NCBI GenBank assembly: GCA_947177425.1
Contig: CAMWUN010000012.1
Location: forward strand, 1 to 64,000
Reading direction: 5' to 3'
Origin: an uncultured bacterium
Lineage (GTDB): Bacteria > Bacillota > Clostridia > Lachnospirales > Lachnospiraceae
Length of the DNA: 64,000 nt
The position numbers were made by a program, and so were the translations under genes. The notes beneath the pieces were generated by a model. That model was not told where the DNA came from, did not search any database, and was given only the letters and a program-made list of their open reading frames with translations. This document shows positions 26,266-34,050 of the stretch, in pieces. Each line of letters opens with the position of its first letter. Positions within the stretch are counted from its first letter, which is position 1.

Positions 26266-27358
26266 TATCAGCGTATTAATTAAACCAGCTTCGGGTATGT
26301 GCAATTTGCAGTGTAAGTATTGCTTTTACCACGATGAAACAAAGAACAGGGAAGTGGAATCCTATGGATTTATGTCAGAGGAAACTTTAGAAAAGGTTAT
26401 CCAAAAGGTTTTGGATTTTTCGGACACAGCCTGTACCATTGCATATCAGGGGGGAGAGCCTTTTTTGAGAGGTCTTGATTTCTTTAAAAAATCTATAGAA
26501 TTTCAAAAAAAATATAACGTAAAAGGAGTAAAAATTTCAAATGCCATTCAGACAAACGGAACTTTTCTGGATGAAAATTGGGTGAAGTTCCTGAAAGAAA
26601 ACAATTTCCTTGTAGGGGTTTCCCTGGACGGAACAATGTTCACCCATGATTCTTTCCGTGTTGACAAGAATGGGCAGGGAACCTTTAACAGGGTAATGGA
26701 GGGAATTGAACTGCTGAAAAAGTATGGTGTGGATTTTAATATTCTGACGGTAGTGAATGCAGTGACTGCAAAAAAAATTACACAGATTTATGAGTTTTTC
26801 AAGCAAAATGACTTTATGTATCTCCAGTTTATACCCTGCCTGAATCCTCTGGGAATGGAAAGAGAGCGTTTTTCCTATACACTTACGCCCAAAGCTTACG
26901 GACACTTCCTGAAAACGCTGTTTGATTTATGGTATAACGATTTCAAAAAAGGAGTTATTGTGCATATACAGCAGTTTGAAGAGTATGCAAAGATGCTTCT
27001 TCGCATGCAGCCGGATGTCTGCGGTATGAGCGGCATATGCTCCTGTCAGCATGTGGTGGAGGCGGACGGAGGCGTCTATCCGTGTGACTTTTATGTGTTG
27101 GATGAATATAAACTTGGCAGTCTGAATGAAATGTCCCTGGAGGAAATTAATGAAAAGAGAAAAGAAATTCATTTTGTAGAAGATTCCACAGTAATACATG
27201 AGGACTGTAAGAGTTGTAAATATTTACCCATCTGCAGGAATGGATGCAGGAGACACAGGGTTTCCAAGAATTATTTTTGTGATTCCTATTATGAGTTTTT
27301 TGAATATACGATTCACAGGCTGGAAGAAATTGCCGCATACTATCAGAATTATCTCTAG
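26258..27358 (+). CDS. anaerobic sulfatase-maturating enzyme (radical SAM, SPASM)
   Basis: 366 residues. Radical SAM [4Fe-4S] motif CxxxCxxC at C15, C19 and C22. The SPASM/auxiliary cluster cysteines are at C255, C261, C276, C317, C320, C326, C330 and C341. D277 directly follows C276, as in characterised clostridial anSME where this Asp is the proposed base. The enzyme oxidises the active-site Cys or Ser of a sulfatase to formylglycine without oxygen. The Cys-type sulfatase 260 bp downstream is the evident client. Cytoplasmic. Confidence 0.93.
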   Translation: MPNISVLIKPASGMCNLQCKYCFYHDETKNREVESYGFMSEETLEKVIQKVLDFSDTACTIAYQGGEPFLRGLDFFKKSIEFQKKYNVKGVKISNAIQTNGTFLDENWVKFLKENNFLVGVSLDGTMFTHDSFRVDKNGQGTFNRVMEGIELLKKYGVDFNILTVVNAVTAKKITQIYEFFKQNDFMYLQFIPCLNPLGMERERFSYTLTPKAYGHFLKTLFDLWYNDFKKGVIVHIQQFEEYAKMLLRMQPDVCGMSGICSCQHVVEADGGVYPCDFYVLDEYKLGSLNEMSLEEINEKRKEIHFVEDSTVIHEDCKSCKYLPICRNGCRRHRVSKNYFCDSYYEFFEYTIHRLEEIAAYYQNYL

Positions 27359-27477
27359 AATTTTTTTGTGTTTTTTAAATAATGTTTCGAGATTACTAAT
27401 TTCATTTGATAAATTAGACAAGATTTGCTGAAAGTAGCCTGCTTCATACAACTTTTTAAAGAAAATGTGAAAACTTG

Positions 27478-27507
27478 TTGAGAGAAAAAAATAGAATATG
27501 CTATAGT
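27478..27507 (+). promoter_or_regulatory. possible sulfatase promoter
   Basis: TTGAGA (27478-27483), 18-bp spacer, TATAGT (27502-27507), about 110 bp before the sulfatase. The intergenic stretch also contains ATCGcTTATCC and GGATAaaatgaaCGAT (27543-27574), an imperfect inverted repeat that could be an operator for the downstream GntR-type regulator. Confidence 0.45.
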
Positions 27508-27522
27508 GAAGGCACATCATGA

Positions 27523-27603
27523 ATGTGCGAAAAACTGCAGGGATCGCTTATCCTGGATTCGGATAAAATGAACGATAATGGTAAGATTACAAAGGAAGAA
27601 TAA
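27523..27603 (+). other. 26-codon open frame with EF-hand-like end
   Basis: A small frame starting at ATG 27523 and ending 14 bp before the sulfatase start. Its C-terminal residues DSDKMNDNGKITKEE resemble a calcium-binding EF-hand or dockerin loop with one residue inserted. There is no convincing ribosome site. It could be a leader peptide, a relic of a longer gene, or chance. Confidence 0.25.
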
Positions 27604-27617
27604 ATGGAGGTAAGTCA

Positions 27618-28970
27618 ATGGCTTATAATATAATATTTTATTTTACAGATCAACAAAGAGCAGATACGTGCGGGTGTTTTGGACAGCCGTTAAATATTAC
27701 GCCGAATCTTGACCGGCTGGCAGCAGAAGGGGTAAAATTTGATTATGCATTTTCACCCCAGCCGGTTTGCGGTCCCTGCCGCGCACTGTTCCAGACAGGT
27801 AAATATCCTACAGAAACAGGATGCTTCCGCAACAATATCATGCTGCCAGAAGGTGTAAAGACGCTTGCCGATTATATAGAAGAAGCAGGATATGAGACAG
27901 CATATATCGGCAAATGGCACCTTGCAAGTGACGGGGAGTTTGAGAAACCGCCCACAATTGACCATGCGATTACTGCGATTCCCCGTGAATTAAGAGGGGG
28001 ATATACCGGGTTCTGGCGTACAGCGGACGTATTGGAATTCACTTCCCACGGCTATAACGGATACGTGTTTGACGAAAATAATAACCGGATAGATTTTGAG
28101 GGGTACCGGGCAGACTGCATTACGGATCTGGCACTTGACTTTTTTGAGGAAAGAGATGTAAATAAACCTTTTTTCATGACAATTTCCCATATTGAGCCTC
28201 ATCATCAAAATGACCATAAACATTACGAAGGGCCGGAAGGCTCCAAAGAGAAATTTAAAGACTTTGTTCTGCCGGGGGATTTGAAGGCATTAAAAGGGGA
28301 TGCGGAAATTGAATATCCCGATTATCTGGGGGCATGTGAAAATCTGGATAAGAACCTGGGAAAACTGGTGGAAAAGTTGAAAGAGAAAGGTCTGTATGAA
28401 AATACGATTATCATATTTGCATCTGACCATGGTTCCCACTTTAAAACACGGAACCGGGACAGCCACTTAAATGGTAACGACGATTATAAACGTTCCTGTC
28501 ATGATGCCTGCCTTCGGGTTCCTCTTGTAATCGCCGGAGGCCCCTATAAGGGAGGTGTGACAGTGGAGGAACTGGTCAGCACAGAGAGCCTTCCCAAATC
28601 TATCCTTGCTATGGCGGGAGTGGATGTGGGAGATGCCATGATAGGAGAAAATCTTCTGGATGTAGTAGAAAAGAAGGACAAAGACCGGCCAAACCAGGTT
28701 TTTGCACAGATATCTGAAAGCCGGGTTGGAAGATGTATCCGTACGCCAAAATATACTTATTCTGTCTATGCGCCTGGAATGAACGGCGGTGAAGTGGCAT
28801 CAGCGGATGTTTATGCAGATGATTTCCTGTATGATATGGAAAAAGATCCCTATCAGTTAGTGAATTTAGTGGACGAATCTGATTATGCAGATGTAAAAGC
28901 GGATATGCGTAAGCGTCTGCTTGACTGGATAGAAAAAGCAGAAGGAAAAAGACCGGTAATTACAGATTAA
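27618..28970 (+). CDS. Cys-type sulfatase
   Basis: 450 residues, alkaline-phosphatase-fold sulfatase. Metal-binding Asp/Gln in FYFTDQQRADT at the N terminus, and the formylglycine motif C-x-P-x-R as CGPCR at residues 51-55, so C51 is converted by the maturase encoded upstream. Further motifs are TGKYP, IGKWHL and FASDHGSHF. There is no signal peptide, so it acts in the cytoplasm, suggesting an imported sulfated sugar or small sulfate ester as substrate. The exact substrate cannot be read from sequence. GGAGG precedes the ATG. Confidence 0.92.
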   Translation: MAYNIIFYFTDQQRADTCGCFGQPLNITPNLDRLAAEGVKFDYAFSPQPVCGPCRALFQTGKYPTETGCFRNNIMLPEGVKTLADYIEEAGYETAYIGKWHLASDGEFEKPPTIDHAITAIPRELRGGYTGFWRTADVLEFTSHGYNGYVFDENNNRIDFEGYRADCITDLALDFFEERDVNKPFFMTISHIEPHHQNDHKHYEGPEGSKEKFKDFVLPGDLKALKGDAEIEYPDYLGACENLDKNLGKLVEKLKEKGLYENTIIIFASDHGSHFKTRNRDSHLNGNDDYKRSCHDACLRVPLVIAGGPYKGGVTVEELVSTESLPKSILAMAGVDVGDAMIGENLLDVVEKKDKDRPNQVFAQISESRVGRCIRTPKYTYSVYAPGMNGGEVASADVYADDFLYDMEKDPYQLVNLVDESDYADVKADMRKRLLDWIEKAEGKRPVITD

Positions 28971-28982
28971 GGAGATGGCCTT

Positions 28983-30095
28983 ATGGGGGTTTTGGATAAA
29001 AAATCAGAACAGACATATCTTTGGCTGCGTTCCTATATTGATGAAAATAAGTTTGCTGATAATTCAAAACTCCCATCGGAAAACGTCATTAGCCACCGGC
29101 TTAAAGTGAGCCGGGAGACGGTACGTACCGCACTTGCCAGACTGGATCAGGAAGGTCTGATTCGTAAGGTAAAGGGAAGTGGAACCTACATAAATAAAGA
29201 AGCAGCCCTGACAAAAGAACTGGGAGGCAGCAGCGGTACGATTAAAGTAGGGCTGGTATTACAGGGACAGGATACCCATGCAAACTCTTCCCTGATAGAG
29301 GGAATCCGGAGCGTACTGCATCCGGATCAGGCAGAACTTAGAATTTTTCTTACGGATAATAAATTTGCCAATGAACGGCGCTGCCTTTTGACAGTGGTAC
29401 ATCAGGATTTTCAGGGGTTTATTGTGGATGGTGTAAAGGCAAGCCTGCTGAATCCAAACCTGGACTGTTATAAGCAAATATATCAGAAAAATATACCTGT
29501 TATTTTTTACAATAATTATTATAAGGATTTAGATTATCCCCGTGTCATAAGCAATGATAAGCAGTGTGCCGACCGGCTTCTTGGCCTGCTGATAAAGGCA
29601 GGGCACAGACATATAGCCGGAATCTTCATCTACGATAATTACCAGAGCATTGAAAAGTTTCAGGGCATGGCAACGGCATTGAAAAGATATGAGGTGGAAT
29701 TTCAGGATGATTATATTAAATGGTGTATTTCAAACGAAGCCCATGACAACCGTTTTATCCATTCCATAGAAAAATTTTTAAAAGGGATTCCCCGTTGTAC
29801 GGCAATTGTCTGCTGCAACTATATGATTTACCGCCTGGTGAGACAGGCGCTGAAAGGGCAGGGAAAAAGGGTTCCCGAGGATTATTCCCTGGTCTGCTTT
29901 GATTATTCCGGAGACGACTGGGAGCAGGAGGGAATTACCTGTTCCATTCATCAGGGGTACCAGATTGGACAGGAAGTGGCTTACCGCCTTCTCAAGATGA
30001 TTGAAAGGAAGGATTGTAAAAGCAAAGATTATTCCTGTGTCATGCCGCCTAAGATTTATGTAGGGCGTTCCATTAAACAGATAGGCAAAAGATAG
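28983..30095 (+). CDS. GntR-type HTH regulator with LacI-like sugar-binding domain
   Basis: 370 residues. N-terminal winged helix of the GntR family (~10-75; LPSENVISHRLKVSRETVRTALARLDQEGLIRKVKGSGTYI) joined to a periplasmic-binding-protein-like effector domain (~85-365; IKVGLVLQG, HRHIAGIFIYDNYQS, DYSLVCFDYSGDDW). This is the AraR/RliB architecture. It starts 12 bp after the sulfatase and is likely to control this cluster in response to a sugar. Confidence 0.88.
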   Translation: MGVLDKKSEQTYLWLRSYIDENKFADNSKLPSENVISHRLKVSRETVRTALARLDQEGLIRKVKGSGTYINKEAALTKELGGSSGTIKVGLVLQGQDTHANSSLIEGIRSVLHPDQAELRIFLTDNKFANERRCLLTVVHQDFQGFIVDGVKASLLNPNLDCYKQIYQKNIPVIFYNNYYKDLDYPRVISNDKQCADRLLGLLIKAGHRHIAGIFIYDNYQSIEKFQGMATALKRYEVEFQDDYIKWCISNEAHDNRFIHSIEKFLKGIPRCTAIVCCNYMIYRLVRQALKGQGKRVPEDYSLVCFDYSGDDWEQEGITCSIHQGYQIGQEVAYRLLKMIERKDCKSKDYSCVMPPKIYVGRSIKQIGKR

Positions 30096-30117
30096 GATGA
30101 TTTGTCAGAATCAGAAA

Positions 30118-30145
30118 CCCCGCAGCGTATGCTGCGGGGCGTTTG
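30118..30145. terminator. bidirectional hairpin between convergent genes
   Basis: CCCCGCAGC/GCTGCGGGG with a 4-nt loop. It lies between the GntR-type regulator (+) and the hybrid kinase (-). T-runs are short on both sides. Confidence 0.6.
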
Positions 30146-30165
30146 CTAATAAGCTGAAGCGTTTG

Positions 30166-32394
30166 TTAATTTTCCCGGGCCTGCAATATTTCTTTCATTG
30201 TTTTAAGCAGTAACGGAACGTCAATGGGCTTGGTCAGGTGTGCATTTATGCCGCTCTCCAGGGACATACGCTTGTCACTGTCAAAAGCATTGGCAGATAA
30301 TGCAATAATTGGAATGTTAGCCAATGCCGGGTTATCAAGCCTGCGGATGGCCGCTGTTGCCTGTCTGCCGTTCATTTCAGGCATCTGGATATCCATAAGG
30401 ACGATATCGTAATCACCGGGATTTGACTCCTCAACCATTTTGACAGCCACATTGCCGTCAGAAGCAGTTTCAACAAAAAAGCCAAGACCCTGCAATATTT
30501 CGGATTCAATTTCCATATTGATTTCGTTGTCTTCTACCAGCAGAATCTTTAAATCCAGCAGAGGGAAGGAGAAATCTTCAAAGTCAGAGAAATCAGAAAA
30601 CGGCTCGTTCTGTATACGGAGACGGAGTGTGACGGTAAATGTACTTCCCTTGCCGACAGTACTCTTTGCCTCAATGCTTCCACCCATCATTTCCGCAATA
30701 TTCTTGGCAATCGTAAGACCAAGGCCGGTGCCGTAGACACTGCTGAAGGTTGTATTTTTCTCCCGCTCAAAAGGTTCAAAAATATGAGCCAGAAAGTCTT
30801 TACTGATGCCAATGCCATTATCCTTGATTACAAACTGGTAAACGGCAAAGTCGTTTGATATATTTTCTATCTCTGTAATAGTCATATTGACTTTTCCGCC
30901 ATAGTTAGTAAACTTCACAGCATTATGAATCAGGTAAGAAAGGAGCTGTTTCAGTTTGTCCGGGTCGCTGAAGACATCATAATGCTCAAGTTTATCAGTA
31001 TTGATAGTAAAGTCTATGTTCTTATCTAAGGCTTTGGAAAGCATGGACTGATGGAGATCCTGCATAACGTCGCAAAGATTACATTCCTTTTCTGTAATGC
31101 GTATATCGTTGGATTCTGTCCATGCGACTTCCAGAACCTTTTCAATTAAAGCTAAAAGCTCTCTGCTGGAGGTTTCAATCTTATTGAGGTAATTCTGTAC
31201 GGAATTCCTGTTGTCTATATGTTCCTTGGCAAGCGCAGTATAACCAAAGATGGCATTTAAAGGCGTCCGCATATCATGGGACATATTGGACAGGAAAGTA
31301 TTTTTGGCAACAATTGCAAGATTGGCACTGTAAAGAGCCTCTTCAAGAAGCTGCTTCTGCTCCATCTCCCGCAGAACTTCCTCATCAATCCTCCGGTATC
31401 CCCAGACAAGCTGGGAAATATGATCCTGGCGTCCCACATTTACAATACGGAGCTGTAAATACTGGGTCTCGCCATCCGCAATAATGCGGTAATTGACACA
31501 ATAGGTCTTGCTTTCTGACAACTTCTGGCGTATTTGGTCAGGTTCAGTAGCCTGAGTAACCATTTCCCGGTCATCGGGATGAACCCAGGTAGCAATATAG
31601 TCGGAAGCATACCAGAGATATCCACGGGCGTGAAGGGTTTTATCAAACTGATACTCAGTCCGCGAACTTAAACGGTAAGGCAGGACTTTATCTGAATCCA
31701 GATCGACATAAAGGATGGATTCATAATTCATGCTTAATCCTTCAATTACCTCAAGACGCCGTAGATGTTCCTGGTTAATAAGATCTTTCTCATTATTATA
31801 CTCGTCAAGAAGATTCTTTATCTTCTTTTCCCTCTCCATAAAGAGATTCTTTTCTGTAATCTGGCGGTTTCTTTTTTCTGTTGCATCAGCTATAAATACA
31901 TAGAAAACATCCCCAACCTTGTCACTATGGACAAAGTGGCCGTAATCTTCAATCCATCGTATACTTCCGTCTCTGGCAGTGATGCGGTATTCCACATAAT
32001 CCAAATCAAACTGGCTGCCTTTGATTTGGTTTTTGATGCTCTCTTCTACCTCTTCCAGATCTTCAGGATGTACAAGCCCCCGGAAAGTGTTGCCTGTCAT
32101 CTCGCGGAACTCATCCATGGTATCGCATTGAAAAATTCTAAGAAGCGCTTTATTTGCATAGATAATCTGCTCATTATCATCTGCGCGGTAAATTAAGAAG
32201 CCGCCTGGCATTTCATCCATAAACGTTATCACTCCGCAGGCAGTTTCAAGTTCTTGCGATTCCAGTAAAGAAGGTGGAGTACCCGGGCTGGTATTTTCTG
32301 ATTGGAGGTCAGAAGCTGTATCGCTGTTTTCCGGGACATTTAATAGTGTTATAATGTGTTCGATTAAATTGTTATTTGGTTCTTGTATATTCAT
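30166..32394 (-). CDS. soluble hybrid histidine kinase with PAS domains and receiver
   Basis: 742 residues, no transmembrane helix. Two PAS-type sensor regions (~60-175; ~215-335) are followed by a coiled coil, HisKA with H373 (SHDMRTPLNAIFGY), HATPase_c (N box, DNGIGIS, GTGLGLTIA) and a C-terminal receiver with phospho-acceptor near D668 (LMDIQMPEMNG). It would sense a cytoplasmic signal and phosphorylate its own receiver; there is no output domain, so it needs a partner phosphotransfer protein or response regulator elsewhere. It is divergently transcribed from cutC. Confidence 0.9.
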   Translation of the reverse strand: MNIQEPNNNLIEHIITLLNVPENSDTASDLQSENTSPGTPPSLLESQELETACGVITFMDEMPGGFLIYRADDNEQIIYANKALLRIFQCDTMDEFREMTGNTFRGLVHPEDLEEVEESIKNQIKGSQFDLDYVEYRITARDGSIRWIEDYGHFVHSDKVGDVFYVFIADATEKRNRQITEKNLFMEREKKIKNLLDEYNNEKDLINQEHLRRLEVIEGLSMNYESILYVDLDSDKVLPYRLSSRTEYQFDKTLHARGYLWYASDYIATWVHPDDREMVTQATEPDQIRQKLSESKTYCVNYRIIADGETQYLQLRIVNVGRQDHISQLVWGYRRIDEEVLREMEQKQLLEEALYSANLAIVAKNTFLSNMSHDMRTPLNAIFGYTALAKEHIDNRNSVQNYLNKIETSSRELLALIEKVLEVAWTESNDIRITEKECNLCDVMQDLHQSMLSKALDKNIDFTINTDKLEHYDVFSDPDKLKQLLSYLIHNAVKFTNYGGKVNMTITEIENISNDFAVYQFVIKDNGIGISKDFLAHIFEPFEREKNTTFSSVYGTGLGLTIAKNIAEMMGGSIEAKSTVGKGSTFTVTLRLRIQNEPFSDFSDFEDFSFPLLDLKILLVEDNEINMEIESEILQGLGFFVETASDGNVAVKMVEESNPGDYDIVLMDIQMPEMNGRQATAAIRRLDNPALANIPIIALSANAFDSDKRMSLESGINAHLTKPIDVPLLLKTMKEILQAREN

Positions 32395-32582
32395 GAGAGC
32401 CTCCCCCCTAGATAATTTATTAAAATTTTAACACAAAATGGACAGCATGTCATTATTGATGTTTATTATATTTATATTAAAATATTTCTATGTTACAATT
32501 TATTTAAGGCAGTTGTGGGGCAAAATTATTCTTTTTGCCGCCGGACTACAATTTTTTCGTATAAAAATTCAGGAGGTTTCAT

Positions 32583-33353
32583 ATGGGACAATATATATTG
32601 GAGTGCTGTGTGGACAGTGTGGAATCTGCCCTGGCAGCAGCGAAGGGCGGTGCGGACCGGCTGGAATTGTGCGGAGCGCTGATAATCGGAGGTACATCCC
32701 CAAGCCCTGCATTATTTGAGGAGATAAGGCGCTACAGCGATATTCCCATACGGGTACTGCTGCGGCCTCGCTTTGGGGATTTCCTTTATTCAGGGCATGA
32801 ATTTGAGATTCTTAAGAAAGAAGTGGAACTGTTTGGGAAAGCGGGAGCGCAGGGGGTTGTGATTGGATGCCTTACAAAGGACGGCGGCCTTCATATGCCG
32901 CAGATGAAAGAGCTGACTGCAATAGCCGGGGAAATGAAGGTGACGCTGCACCGGGCCTTTGATGTGTGTGCCGACCCCTTTCTGGTATACAGGCAGGCGG
33001 CGGAACTTGGTATAGACACAGTACTTACATCAGGGCAGGAAAGCAGTTGCCTAAAGGGTATGCCGCTGCTGAAACAGTTGTGTGGGCTTAAGAAAGAAAT
33101 TAAGGGGCCGGAGATTATGGCAGGAGCAGGGGTTACGCCCGATATTATCAGGAAATTTCTTGACCAGACCGATATTACAAGTTATCATTTATCAGCCAAA
33201 AAGATAGTGGACAGCGGCATGGATTACCGGAAGGAAGGGGTTCCCATGGGGCTTCCTGCCATGAGTGAATACAGCATATTCAGAACAGACCCGGAGATTG
33301 TGGCGGAGGCTAAGAAAGTATTAACAGAATATGGGAGGAACAGGGATGCCTAA
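32583..33353 (+). CDS. cutC: CutC family protein
   Basis: 256-residue TIM-barrel protein of the CutC family. Conserved stretches: LECCVDSVESALAAAKGGADRLELC, GGTSPS, RVLLRPRFGDFLYS, HRAFDVC and LTSGQ. It was historically tied to copper homeostasis, but the enzymatic role is not established. Its 3' end overlaps the TetR regulator start by 8 nt, so the two are translationally coupled. GGAGG lies 7 nt before the ATG. Confidence 0.9.
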   Translation: MGQYILECCVDSVESALAAAKGGADRLELCGALIIGGTSPSPALFEEIRRYSDIPIRVLLRPRFGDFLYSGHEFEILKKEVELFGKAGAQGVVIGCLTKDGGLHMPQMKELTAIAGEMKVTLHRAFDVCADPFLVYRQAAELGIDTVLTSGQESSCLKGMPLLKQLCGLKKEIKGPEIMAGAGVTPDIIRKFLDQTDITSYHLSAKKIVDSGMDYRKEGVPMGLPAMSEYSIFRTDPEIVAEAKKVLTEYGRNRDA

Positions 33354-33909
33354 CACAACAAAGCTTATGCTGGAGGATTCCCTTAAAAAGCTGCTTCTCC
33401 ACAAAACAATTGACAAGATAACCATTAGTGACCTGACGAAAGACTGTGGTATAAGCCGGATGTCCTTTTATTATCATTTTAAAGATATTTATGATCTGGC
33501 TGAGTGGGTGTGCGTTGAGGATGGGAAGCGTGCCCTGCAGGGCAAAAAGACCTACGATACCTGGCAGGAAGGCATGACCCAGATTTTTGAGGTTGTTCTG
33601 GAAAATAAACCTTTCATTTTAAATATTTACCGTTGTACCAGCAGGGAAAAGATAGAAAACTATCTTTACAAGCTTACCTATAATCTGATAGCGGGTGTTG
33701 TAGAAGAAAAAAGTAAGGGAATTGATTTGCCAAAAGAGGACAAAATATTTATCGCAGAGTTTTATAAGTATGGCTTCGTGGGCGTGATTCTGGACTGGAT
33801 AAGTAATGGGATGAAGGACGATTATAAAGTAATTGTGGAAAAGATGAGCATAGCCCTGCGGGGAAATATAACAAATTCTATCCAGAACTTTGAGCAGGTA
33901 AAAAAATAA
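33346..33909 (+). CDS. TetR/AcrR family regulator
   Basis: 187 residues. N-terminal TetR HTH (~5-55; KITISDLTKDCGISRMSFYYHFKDIYDL) and a C-terminal ligand domain resembling the DhaS-type group. Start at 33346 has AGGAACAGGG upstream; the in-frame ATG at 33331 is less well placed. The next gene on the same strand, 142 bp away beyond a strong terminator, is oleate hydratase, a plausible target since TetR regulators often control fatty-acid detoxification; this is inference. Confidence 0.85.
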   Translation: MPNTTKLMLEDSLKKLLLHKTIDKITISDLTKDCGISRMSFYYHFKDIYDLAEWVCVEDGKRALQGKKTYDTWQEGMTQIFEVVLENKPFILNIYRCTSREKIENYLYKLTYNLIAGVVEEKSKGIDLPKEDKIFIAEFYKYGFVGVILDWISNGMKDDYKVIVEKMSIALRGNITNSIQNFEQVKK

Positions 33910-33920
33910 GATATTTTATC

Positions 33921-33964
33921 AAAACAGGCGGAATGATAAATTTTTTATCATTCCGCCTGTTTTG
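33921..33964 (+). terminator. terminator after the TetR gene
   Basis: Perfect 18-bp stem from AAAACAGGCGG to CCGCCTGTTTT, enclosing ATGATAAA/TTTATCAT. Confidence 0.9.
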
Positions 33965-34050
33965 TAAATAGAAAAATAGCTTTTCAGGAGATAATATATA
34001 CCCATGAAGCAAAGCAAATGTAAAACAATAAAAGAAAGGCGGTAATAAAT

